64,000 nucleotides of DNA from Pseudomonas spelaei (GTDB lineage: Bacteria; Pseudomonadota; Gammaproteobacteria; Pseudomonadales; Pseudomonadaceae). The stretch spans positions 62,001 to 126,000 of the forward strand of contig NZ_WNNK01000011.1 in assembly GCF_009724245.1 (NCBI RefSeq), in the 5' to 3' direction. The position numbers and the translations under genes were made by a program. Shown one piece after another: positions 56,880 to 64,000 of the stretch (positions are counted from its first letter, which is position 1; each line of letters starts with the position of its first letter). The notes below the pieces were generated by a model that worked only from the letters and a program-made list of their open reading frames with translations, did no database searches and had not been told where the DNA came from.

Positions 56880-57590
56880 TCACTCCCCCGTCATCCGCTC
56901 CAGGCTGTTACTCAAGTGCAGCAGCATCGCCGCCCTGGCCGCATCCGGGTCCCTGCGACGGATGGCCTTGAGGATGGCCTCGTGTTCCAGGTTCGCCAAT
57001 TGCCCCAGCTTCATCAGGTCTGCGTCGCCGCGCTCCTGGGCATTGATCCGCGTACGGGGGATCACCGAGTGACCGAGGTGATAGATGACATCGGTGAAAT
57101 AGGTATTGCCAGTGGCCTGTGCAATCAGTCGATGGAAGCGCACGTCGGGCTCGACGCTGCTGTCGTTGTTGGCCAGCGAGTCCTGATAATCGTCCAGTGC
57201 CTGGCGCATCTGCTGCAATTGTTCGTCCGTACGACGCAGTGCCGCCAGGGCAGCAGCCTGGGTTTCCAACCCCATGCGCAACTCCAGAATGCCGCGCACG
57301 CTGGCAACCGTGTCGTGGGTCAGGTGCAAGCCATGGCGCTCGTCCCGCGCCAGCACAAAGGTGCCCACGCCGTGACGGGTTTCCACCAGCCCCGCCGCCT
57401 GCAATTTGGAAATGGCTTCACGCACCACCGTGCGACTGACGCCGTATTCACCGACGATGGCCGACTCGGATGGCAGTTTTTCCCCGGGCACCATCTGCCC
57501 CAGGAGGATGCGCTGGGTCAGCGCCGTGACGATGTCGTGGGCCAGGCCCGGGGAACGCTTGCGAATAGGGGTGCCGCTTTCGTTTTGCAT
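56880..57590 (-). CDS. GntR/FadR family regulator of glucarate use
   Basis: A 236-residue regulator of the FadR subgroup: winged HTH at residues 10-75 (LPSESAIVGEYGVSRTVVREAISKLQAAGLVETRHG) and a C-terminal FCD effector domain with its Asp and His ligands (EPDVRFHRLIAQATGN, LEHEAILKAI). ATG at 57588-57590 begins MQNESGTPIRK. It is divergent from the glucarate transporter gene and has a palindrome overlapping that gene's promoter. It is probably the repressor of the gud genes, relieved by a sugar acid; inference from position. Confidence 0.88.
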   Translation of the reverse strand: MQNESGTPIRKRSPGLAHDIVTALTQRILLGQMVPGEKLPSESAIVGEYGVSRTVVREAISKLQAAGLVETRHGVGTFVLARDERHGLHLTHDTVASVRGILELRMGLETQAAALAALRRTDEQLQQMRQALDDYQDSLANNDSSVEPDVRFHRLIAQATGNTYFTDVIYHLGHSVIPRTRINAQERGDADLMKLGQLANLEHEAILKAIRRRDPDAARAAMLLHLSNSLERMTGE

Positions 57591-57758
57591 CGGGACGTCC
57601 GGTCGAGAGTGCCTGGCAATACTAGCATTCCCATGGGCCTGCGACAGCGCCAATCTTGTATGACAACCAACCAATATATCCACCATCTCAAATCAAAGCC
57701 CACGACCCAATTACGGACAAACGCCTAGAAACAACAGTGAAATCTAAGTAAATGGGGA

Positions 57759-57788
57759 TTGCCACTTTCAAAAATCAGGTTGTATGAT
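57759..57788 (+). promoter_or_regulatory. Sigma-70 promoter of the glucarate operon
   Basis: TTGCCA at 57759-57764 and TATGAT at 57783-57788 with an 18-base spacer, close to the sigma-70 consensus. It lies 75 bases upstream of the transporter start codon. Confidence 0.65.
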
Positions 57789-57810
57789 GTCTATCAAGTT
57801 GTCAGACATC
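57786..57810. promoter_or_regulatory. Candidate GntR operator palindrome
   Basis: GATGTCT (57786-57792) and AGACATC (57804-57810) are perfect inverted arms around an 11-base centre containing TTGTC. The site overlaps the end of the -10 box, where bound repressor would block RNA polymerase. The divergent GntR/FCD gene is the obvious candidate regulator. Confidence 0.6.
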
Positions 57811-57863
57811 TCCGGCAGCCAAACACATCCCCGCACAACAATAATCAGTGGGAGTTTTGCCTC

Positions 57864-59213
57864 GTGACCCCTTCAAGCCCTGCGACAGCTGCGCCTGCCC
57901 TCGACCCGATCCTGGCCCGCGCCATCAAGAAGGTGAAGAGCCATGTGCTCCCGCTCTTCGTGATCATGTTCATCGTCAACTACATCGACCGCGTCAACAT
58001 CGGTTTCGTCCGCACCCACATGGAACATGACCTGGGCATTGGTGCAGCGGCCTACGGCTTTGGCGCCGGACTGTTCTTCATCGGTTACGCCTTGTTTGAA
58101 GTGCCGTCCAACATGCTCCTGCAAAAAGTCGGCGCGCGTATCTGGCTGACCCGGATCATGTTCACCTGGGGCATCACCGCCACCCTGATGGCGTTCATCC
58201 AGAACGAAACCCACTTCTATATCCTGCGCTTCCTGCTAGGGGTGGCCGAAGCCGGCTTTTTCCCTGGCGTGATCTACTACTTCACCCGCTGGCTGCCCGG
58301 CGTCGAGCGCGGCAAGGCCATTGCTATCTTTCTCAGCGGTTCCGCCCTCGCCTCGCTGATTTCCGGGCCGCTGTCCGGCGTGCTGCTGCAAATCACCGGC
58401 CTGGGCCTGCACGGTTGGCAATGGATGTACATCATCGAAGGCATGGCCTCGGTGCTGCTGTGCTTTTTCGTCTGGTTCTGGCTGGACTCAAAACCCCATG
58501 ACGCCAAATGGCTCAGCCGCGAAGAGCAGGATGCGCTGGTCAATGAGATCGACCGCGAACAGCGTGAGCGCGACGCGGCCACCACCGTCAAGCCGACCCT
58601 GGGCAAGTTGCTCAAGGACCGCCAGATCATGCTGTTCTGCGCCTTGTACTTCTGCATCCAGCTGACCATCTACGCGGCGACGTTCTGGCTGCCGAGCATC
58701 ATCAAGAAAATGGGTGACTTGAGCGACATTCAGGTGGGCTTCTACAACTCGATCCCCTGGCTGATTTCGATCATCGCTATGTACGCCTTCGCCGCCCTCG
58801 CCGGCAAGTTCAAGTTCCAGCAAGCCTGGGTCGCCACCGCCCTGCTGATTGCCGCCGCTGGTATGTTCCTCTCCACCACCGGCGGGCCGGTCTTTGCCTT
58901 TGTCGCGATCTGCTTTGCCGCCATCGGCTTCAAGTCAGCGTCCTCGCTGTTCTGGCCAATTCCCCAGGGTTACCTGGATGCGCGGATCGCTGCGGCGGTG
59001 ATCGCGCTGATCAACTCCATTGGCAACCTCGGCGGGTTTGTCGCGCCGACCACCTTTGGTTTCCTGGAACAGACCACCGGCTCGATCCAGGGCGGCCTGT
59101 ATGGCTTGGCGGGCACGTCAATCCTGGCGGCCATCCTGGTGTTTTTCGCCAAGACCCTGCCCAGTCCAACCACCACCCGCGTGTTGCAACCCGCCACCGC
59201 CGTGAGCAAATAA
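57864..59213 (+). CDS. gudP: MFS sugar acid transporter, glucarate/galactarate type
   Basis: A 449-residue major facilitator transporter of the anion:cation symporter group with 12 predicted helices (first near [20 protein letters not shown], the group's signature). Features: [28 protein letters not shown] and [16 protein letters not shown] at 57864-57866 was chosen because GGGAG precedes it by nine bases; the longer frame begins at the promoter. It lies next to glucarate dehydratase, so D-glucarate is the likely substrate. It is expected to be repressed by the divergent GntR protein. Confidence 0.88.
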   Translation: MTPSSPATAAPALDPILARAIKKVKSHVLPLFVIMFIVNYIDRVNIGFVRTHMEHDLGIGAAAYGFGAGLFFIGYALFEVPSNMLLQKVGARIWLTRIMFTWGITATLMAFIQNETHFYILRFLLGVAEAGFFPGVIYYFTRWLPGVERGKAIAIFLSGSALASLISGPLSGVLLQITGLGLHGWQWMYIIEGMASVLLCFFVWFWLDSKPHDAKWLSREEQDALVNEIDREQRERDAATTVKPTLGKLLKDRQIMLFCALYFCIQLTIYAATFWLPSIIKKMGDLSDIQVGFYNSIPWLISIIAMYAFAALAGKFKFQQAWVATALLIAAAGMFLSTTGGPVFAFVAICFAAIGFKSASSLFWPIPQGYLDARIAAAVIALINSIGNLGGFVAPTTFGFLEQTTGSIQGGLYGLAGTSILAAILVFFAKTLPSPTTTRVLQPATAVSK

Positions 59214-59223
59214 GGAATACCCC

Positions 59224-60573
59224 ATGAACACAGAACACCAGCATCACGCCAGCAACGCCCCGATCGTCACTCACCTGGACGTTATTCCAGTGGCCGGACA
59301 TGACAGCATGCTGCTCAATCTCAGTGGCGCCCATGGCCCGTTCTTCACCCGTAATATCGTGATTCTCAAGGACAGCGCCGGGCATATCGGCGTTGGCGAG
59401 GTGCCCGGTGGCGAGCGCATCCGCGAAACACTGGAAGATGCCCGCAGCCTGGTAATCGGCAAACCCATCGGCCAGTACCAGAGCATTCTCAATGCCATGC
59501 GGCGCACCTTTGCGGCCCGGGACAGTGCCGGGCGCGGCCAGCAGACGTTCGACCTGCGCATCACCATCCACGCCGTCACGGCCATGGAAGCGGCGCTGCT
59601 GGACTTGCTCGGCCAGTTCCTCGAAGTGCCGGTGGCGGCACTGCTGGGTGAAGGACAACAGCGGGACGCGGTGAAGATGCTCGGCTACCTGTTCTACATC
59701 GGTGATCGCCAGCAAACCGACCTGGCTTATCGCAGCGAAGGCGAGGCAGACGACTGGTTCCGCCTGCGTCACGAACACGCCATGACTCCCGAGGCGATCG
59801 TGCGCCTGGCGGAAGCGGCGAAGGCTCGTTATGGCTTCAACGATTTCAAGCTCAAGGGCGGCGTACTGCGCGGTGGTGAGGAAATCGAAGCCGTCACCGC
59901 CTTGGCCGAACGTTTCCCCGACGCCCGGATTACCCTGGACCCGAACGGCGCCTGGTCGTTGAAAGAAGCCATCGCCCTGTGCCGCGACCAGCACCATGTA
60001 CTGGCCTACGCCGAAGACCCCTGCGGCGCAGAAAATGGCTATTCGGGACGGGAAGTCATGGCCGAATTCCGTCGTGCTACAGGACTGCCCACCGCGACCA
60101 ACATGATCGCTACCGACTGGCGAGAAATGGGCCATGCGATCCAGTTGCAGTCAGTGGATATTCCCCTGGCCGACCCGCATTTCTGGACGATGCAAGGCTC
60201 GGTACGCGTGGCGCAGATGTGCCACGAGTGGGGCCTGACCTGGGGCTCACACTCCAACAATCACTTCGATATTTCCCTGGCGATGTTCACCCAGGTGGCA
60301 GCGGCTGCACCGGGAGATATCACCGCCATCGACACTCACTGGATCTGGCAGGACGGCCAGCGCCTGACCCAGGCACCGTTGCAGATTGTCGACGGCCATA
60401 TCCAGGTGCCGGCCAAGCCGGGCCTGGGGGTAGACATCGACATGGACGCCGTGGCCCACGCCCACGAACTGTACAAAGGTATGGGCCTGGGTGCGCGCAA
60501 CGACAGCGTCGCCATGCAGTTCCTGATTCCCGGCTGGACCTTTGATAACAAACGACCGTGCCTGGTGCGTTGA
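59224..60573 (+). CDS. gudD: Glucarate dehydratase
   Basis: A 449-residue enolase-superfamily enzyme (E. coli GudD is 446) that dehydrates D-glucarate to 5-keto-4-deoxyglucarate. The N-terminal capping domain is followed by the barrel with the catalytic Lys motif FKLKGG. Metal ligands Asp and Glu lie in TLDPNGAW and [11 protein letters not shown], with Asn in TNMIATDW and the catalytic His in [16 protein letters not shown] precedes the ATG. It follows gudP by ten bases. Acts in the cytoplasm in sugar acid catabolism; later pathway genes are not in the window. Confidence 0.95.
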   Translation: MNTEHQHHASNAPIVTHLDVIPVAGHDSMLLNLSGAHGPFFTRNIVILKDSAGHIGVGEVPGGERIRETLEDARSLVIGKPIGQYQSILNAMRRTFAARDSAGRGQQTFDLRITIHAVTAMEAALLDLLGQFLEVPVAALLGEGQQRDAVKMLGYLFYIGDRQQTDLAYRSEGEADDWFRLRHEHAMTPEAIVRLAEAAKARYGFNDFKLKGGVLRGGEEIEAVTALAERFPDARITLDPNGAWSLKEAIALCRDQHHVLAYAEDPCGAENGYSGREVMAEFRRATGLPTATNMIATDWREMGHAIQLQSVDIPLADPHFWTMQGSVRVAQMCHEWGLTWGSHSNNHFDISLAMFTQVAAAAPGDITAIDTHWIWQDGQRLTQAPLQIVDGHIQVPAKPGLGVDIDMDAVAHAHELYKGMGLGARNDSVAMQFLIPGWTFDNKRPCLVR

Positions 60574-60769
60574 ACCATTGGCCTCAAGTAGTGCCTGGCG
60601 CAGGCGGTCAATACCACATTGCCCCAGGCCTTTGACGACACTCAAGTCTTGCTGCAGGAGCGTTTGGGGAGTGCCCCAGGTATAAAAAACTTAATCCAGT
60701 TTCATTTGTTGATGGCCCTGGCTATCGCCTTAATGCTCCCACACGATTTCGTGCACTGGAGCAACAATA

Positions 60770-62098
60770 ATGAAAAAACGCCACCCGGCACTTCAGCTCA
60801 ATACCTTGGCCGTGGCGCTGGCATTTGCCTTGCCGGCCCTGAGCTATGCCAGCGATCAGTCCGACTCCAAGGGCTTTGTCGCAGACAGCAGTCTGAATAT
60901 CCTCAACCGCAACATGTTCTGGAACCAGAACGGCAGCGGCACCCACACCCGAGACTGGAGCCAGGCGCTGATGGCGACCTTCAGCTCGGGCTTTACCCAA
61001 GGCACGATCGGCGTCGGCGTTGATGCATTTACCGACCTGGCATTGCGCATCGACGGGAGCACCGACCGCGCCGGCGGCCCGAACATTCCCTCCGATGCCA
61101 ACGGCAATCCGGATCACGGCTACGCAAAGGCCGGTGGTGACATCAAGTTTCGCATTTCCAATACCACGCTCAAGGCAGGCGACCTGCAGCCCACAGCGCC
61201 GGTATTCGCCACCGCCGACAATTACCTGATGCCACAGACCGCCACGGGTTTTCAGGTCGACAGCCATGAGATCGCCGGCCTGAACCTGGAAGCAGGTCAT
61301 TACACCTCCGGCACCGGTAACACCACCACCTCACGCAGCGGCGACATTCTCGCCAGTTATGCCGGTGTAGCCTCTCCGTCGGCCAGCTTCGCGGGTGGCA
61401 AGTACCAGTTCAGCAAGGAGTTCAGCGCATCGCTGTACGGCGCGCACCTGGAGGACATCTGGAACCAGTACTACGTCAACTTGAACCTCGTTCATCCGTT
61501 GAGCGTTGACCAATCCGTCGCGCTGGATTTCAACCTCTATCGCACCCTGGACGACGGCAGCGCCAAGGCCGGCACCATCGACACCACCGCCGCCTCGCTA
61601 TCGGCTGCCTATACCCTGGGCGCACAAACCTTCACCCTGGCCGGGCAGAAGATCCATGGTGACGAGCCGTTCGACTATGTCGGCTTTGGGGATACCAACG
61701 CAGGAGTTGGCGCCGGACGCTTCGGCAACTCGATCAACCTCGCAGACTCGGTGCAGTACTCCGACTTTAACGGCCCGGGAGAAAAGTCCTGGCAGATGCG
61801 TTATGACCTGGACATGAGCACCTTCGGCGCCCCTGGCTTGAGCTTCATGGCCCGGCATATTCGTGGTTCTGGCATCGACGGTACGCATACCGCAGGCAAC
61901 TCGGCCTACGCTGGGGTTTATGGTGCCAACGACCAGGAACACGAAACCGATGCCGAGGTGAAATACGTGGTTCAGAGCGGTCCGGCCAAAAAGCTGACCT
62001 TTCACCTGCGGGAGGCTTGGCACGATGGCGATGCTTCCACCGGGGGGCATTTGGTGCAGACGCGCCTGATTACTGAGTATCCGTTGAATATTTTCTGA
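60770..62098 (+). CDS. OprD family outer membrane porin
   Basis: A 442-residue outer membrane beta-barrel of the OprD/Occ family. Signal peptide MKKRHPALQLNTLAVALAFALPALSYA split as residues 1-27. The mature start GFVADSSLNILNRNMFWNQ and the conserved GTIGVGVDAFTDLALRID are present, as is the terminal aromatic residue (LNIF) needed for outer membrane insertion. Placed 196 bases after gudD on the same strand, it is probably the entry porin for glucarate; OprD paralogues are each specific for small carboxylates. A REP doublet follows. Confidence 0.92.
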   Translation: MKKRHPALQLNTLAVALAFALPALSYASDQSDSKGFVADSSLNILNRNMFWNQNGSGTHTRDWSQALMATFSSGFTQGTIGVGVDAFTDLALRIDGSTDRAGGPNIPSDANGNPDHGYAKAGGDIKFRISNTTLKAGDLQPTAPVFATADNYLMPQTATGFQVDSHEIAGLNLEAGHYTSGTGNTTTSRSGDILASYAGVASPSASFAGGKYQFSKEFSASLYGAHLEDIWNQYYVNLNLVHPLSVDQSVALDFNLYRTLDDGSAKAGTIDTTAASLSAAYTLGAQTFTLAGQKIHGDEPFDYVGFGDTNAGVGAGRFGNSINLADSVQYSDFNGPGEKSWQMRYDLDMSTFGAPGLSFMARHIRGSGIDGTHTAGNSAYAGVYGANDQEHETDAEVKYVVQSGPAKKLTFHLREAWHDGDASTGGHLVQTRLITEYPLNIF

Positions 62099-62118
62099 GT
62101 TGGCTGGAGAAGATCAAC

Positions 62119-62227
62119 TGTAGGAGCTGTCGAGCCCCGGCGAGGCTGCGATAGCGGCGGGTCAGACAGCATCGATGTTGGCTGTGCCGACGCCATCGCA
62201 GCCTCGCCGGGGCTCGACAGCTCCCAC
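62119..62227. repeat. REP doublet, GAGCTGTCGAGCCCCGGCGAGG class
   Basis: TGTAGGAGCTGTCGAGCCCC and GGGGCTCGACAGCTCCCAC arms with inward AGGCTGCGAT/ATCGCAGCCT. It is the third class of REP and lies 21 bases after the porin stop. Confidence 0.92.
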
Positions 62228-62529
62228 TGGGATTTCACTTCGCCGGCCAGGTCTTCAACCCTGGCCAAATGTGACGCGCCAGCTACCCCCTACACACATC
62301 CCGACCTCCGCCATCCATTCCGAAAAAACGGGATAACCGCATCAACAGCTCTCGTAAGGTTTAAAAACGAGCCACAACGCAGGCCTGAAACAACCCTGTC
62401 AGAAAGTTTATCTACCGGAGAACGAACCGCCACCCTCCCTCAGCCAGGATGCGCCCAAGCCTGAGGTCAAAGCCCCGACCAGCAGGCCTGCACGCTTATC
62501 AATCATTCCTGCCCGAGGCTCGACCCACC
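62228..62529. other. Gap before glycosyltransferase, no gene seen
   Basis: About 300 bases. GGCCAGG and CCTGGCC (near 62243 and 62261) can form a small hairpin, and CTCGTAAGGTTTAAAAACGAG near 62349-62369 is another. I find no open frame with coding character. The area must contain the promoter of the glycosyltransferase gene. Confidence 0.45.
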
Positions 62530-63339
62530 ATGACCCGCGCCCTCTCCCCCCAAGCCAATTTCAGTATCGCCCTGGTCAATTACAAATCCCTGGAGTTGAC
62601 CAGGATGTGCCTCGACCTGTTGCAAGAAGGCCTGCAACACAGCGGTGTACCGATTTTTGTGGTGGACAACGACTCGGGCGACGCCAGCACCGAATTCTTG
62701 CGCACCCGCCAAGGTATCCGGTTGATCGAACGCAAGAGTGTGGGCCCGGAAGCAGGCAGCATGGCCCATGGCAAAGCGCTGGACTGCGCGCTGGAGCAGG
62801 TTGAGACCGAGTACGTGTTCCTGCTGCACACCGACACCTTCATCTACGACCCCAGCGTATTCACTCGAATGCTCGAACGCTGCAAGGGCGCTAAAGAGGT
62901 GGCCGCCGTCGGCTGCCTGGAACAACTCGACCGTGGCTTGCTCCGAAGCGCGTGGCGCCTGGGCTCGCGCTTTCTCAAGCACTACACCCGCCGCAGCCTG
63001 CGGGCAATGGGTCTGAACGCCAGGGAGCCAAAGCCCTTCCAGGAAACCCACTTGAAGAGCTTTTGTACCCTGTGGAATGTCCGACTGATGAAACAGCACG
63101 GGCTGCGCTTTCAAATGGATGACCGCAACCCCGGCTACGAACTGCAAGACCGTATGAGCGCCTTGGGCTACCGGATCGACGTGCTGTCCCCGCGTACGCT
63201 TTTCCGTTACCTGGACCATATCCAGAGCGGAACGGTAGCGGCCATGGGCGGTTATGCCGGTAATCACCGACGCAGCAGAATGTATAAGCGACTGACGGCC
63301 CTGACCTCGTTACCCAAACAACCGTTCTGGGTTCACTGA
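62530..63339 (+). CDS. Family 2 glycosyltransferase
   Basis: A 269-residue GT-A-fold glycosyltransferase of family 2. The N-terminal IALVNYKSLELTRMCLDLL and VDNDSGDAS begin the nucleotide-binding fold. HTDTFIYDPSVF carries the metal-binding DxD (as DTD). The later part includes MDDRNPGYELQDRMSALGYRI. No membrane anchor is seen. ATG at 62530 begins MTRALSPQANFS; an earlier in-frame ATG at 62449 has no ribosome site. It is a lone gene, convergent with nudK, so the glycan it serves is unknown. Confidence 0.82.
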   Translation: MTRALSPQANFSIALVNYKSLELTRMCLDLLQEGLQHSGVPIFVVDNDSGDASTEFLRTRQGIRLIERKSVGPEAGSMAHGKALDCALEQVETEYVFLLHTDTFIYDPSVFTRMLERCKGAKEVAAVGCLEQLDRGLLRSAWRLGSRFLKHYTRRSLRAMGLNAREPKPFQETHLKSFCTLWNVRLMKQHGLRFQMDDRNPGYELQDRMSALGYRIDVLSPRTLFRYLDHIQSGTVAAMGGYAGNHRRSRMYKRLTALTSLPKQPFWVH

Positions 63340-63356
63340 AGCACGCAAGGGCAGGC

Positions 63357-63374
63357 AGGCCGGGCCACCGGCCT
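63357..63374. terminator. Hairpin between glycosyltransferase and nudK
   Basis: AGGCCGG and CCGGCCT form a perfect seven-base stem with a four-base loop, between the two convergent stop codons. There is no clear T-run, so the terminator call is tentative. Confidence 0.4.
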
Positions 63375-63964
63375 TACAGGAAGTCGCCCTTGAGCAAGCG
63401 CAGCTCCAGATACTGCAGCAACATGATGGTCTTGCCGTCGACAATCGTGCCGTCGGCCACCTGTGCAATCGCCTGGTCAAACCCCAGCTCCAGCACTTCG
63501 ATGTCCTCACCCTCTTCTTCCAGTCCGCCACCCTCTCCCACCCGATCACCCGGCCGGTATTCACCGATAAAAAAGTGGATTCGCTCAGTCACCGAGCCGG
63601 GACTCATGAAGGCCGAGTAGATCTTCTCGACATGACTCACCCGGTAGCCCGTCTCTTCCTCGGCCTCCAGGCGAATGCGCTCCTCGGGGCTGGCATTGTC
63701 CAGCAAGCCCGCAGCGGCCTCGACCAGATAACCCTCGTAACCGTTGACGAAAGTCGGCATGCGGAACTGGCGGATCAGCAATACCGTGCGCTGCTCGCGG
63801 TTATACAACAGGATCGTCGCGCCATTGCCACGGTCGTAGACCTCACGGGTCTGCGCTTGCCAACTGCCGTCACGGCGGCGCAGGTCGAAGCTGTATTTTT
63901 TCAGCACATACCAGTTGTCGGAGAGGGTTTCTTCAGCAGTGATGCGAACGGGGCTGTTGTCCAT
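63374..63964 (-). CDS. nudK: Nudix hydrolase, NudK (GDP-mannose pyrophosphatase)-like
   Basis: A 196-residue Nudix hydrolase aligning along its length with E. coli Nud[34 protein letters not shown], and the Nudix box region [22 protein letters not shown], then [14 protein letters not shown] and [13 protein letters not shown]. coli NudK hydrolyses GDP-mannose and related nucleotide sugars. In the box the position of the first Glu in E. coli NudK appears to be Ser here, while the metal-binding EAEEETG is kept. It starts 36 bases before the right window edge; its promoter lies largely outside. Confidence 0.88.
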   Translation of the reverse strand: MDNSPVRITAEETLSDNWYVLKKYSFDLRRRDGSWQAQTREVYDRGNGATILLYNREQRTVLLIRQFRMPTFVNGYEGYLVEAAAGLLDNASPEERIRLEAEEETGYRVSHVEKIYSAFMSPGSVTERIHFFIGEYRPGDRVGEGGGLEEEGEDIEVLELGFDQAIAQVADGTIVDGKTIMLLQYLELRLLKGDFL

Positions 63965-64000
63965 GGGCAGGCCTTTGGTCGTGGGGTGGGGAGCATGTCG

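Noticed and set aside
60247..60645. 132-codon minus-strand frame spanning the gudD 3' end and the following gap
   Set aside because: Mostly antisense to gudD, no ribosome site, and no family resemblance.
63640..63730. Degenerate Nudix box as a sign of an inactive enzyme
   Set aside because: The EAEEETG metal-binding part is intact and the spacing matches E. coli NudK; one substitution does not justify calling it inactive.

Overview
The window is chromosomal DNA of a Pseudomonas, most likely from the P. fluorescens group. The evidence is the high GC, the protein sequences (NadK, CobN, Cti, LdcA and a glucarate-linked OprD porin all look pseudomonad), the characteristic REP-type palindromes between genes, and gene order I recall from P. 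aeruginosa: nadK...pepN, nfuA-cti-metH, and mltD-gloB-methyltransferase-rnhA-dnaQ-ldcA. No frameshifted genes, insertion sequences, prophage, CRISPR array, tRNA or rRNA were found. pepN runs off the left edge.

Layout. (1) 1-6446, minus strand: a tightly packed run nadK > metallophosphoesterase > rhomboid protease > DUF1315 > DUF2797 > pepN. (2) 6642-16950: a DUF1853 gene, then two vitamin B12 operons diverging from a shared control region. Minus strand: cobW-cobN-ChlI-like-VWA (cobalt insertion). Plus strand: cbtB-cbtA-cobE-cobM (cobalt uptake and corrin ring methylation). Each has its own cobalamin riboswitch, with a decayed REP palindrome between them. (3) 17171-25522: nfuA, a 1-kb nested inverted repeat, the cis/trans fatty acid isomerase cti, and B12-dependent metH. 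(4) 25529-40470: a periplasmic binding protein, sulfite/nitrite reductase with DUF934, a MerR-controlled Old Yellow Enzyme, poxB, a LysR/azoreductase pair, an FMN reductase, another LysR, and ldcA with an acetyltransferase, then dnaQ. (5) 40668-43757: four genes that separate dnaQ from rnhA. (6) 43761-47401: rnhA, a methyltransferase, gloB, mltD. (7) 47648-55017: a five-gene peptide ABC importer of the Npp/Yej type with two binding proteins. (8) 55152-64000: AraC/LysE, a glucarate catabolic locus (GntR regulator, MFS transporter, GudD, OprD porin), a glycosyltransferase and nudK.

The most unusual content is non-coding. Between nfuA and cti a long inverted repeat encloses a REP doublet, which is itself interrupted by a roughly 178-bp element with perfect terminal inverted repeats and an 8-bp direct duplication. 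An uninterrupted REP doublet of the same type at 47430-47515 shows what the empty site looks like. A second copy of the inserted element lies just after metH. Comparing the two copies, the unique flanking segments are in opposite orientation while the REP core is in the same orientation, so the core has flipped relative to its flanks in one copy. Other useful signals are a MerR-type promoter with a 19-bp spacer, a promoter/operator for the glucarate operon, and a phased direct repeat between lysR and azoR.
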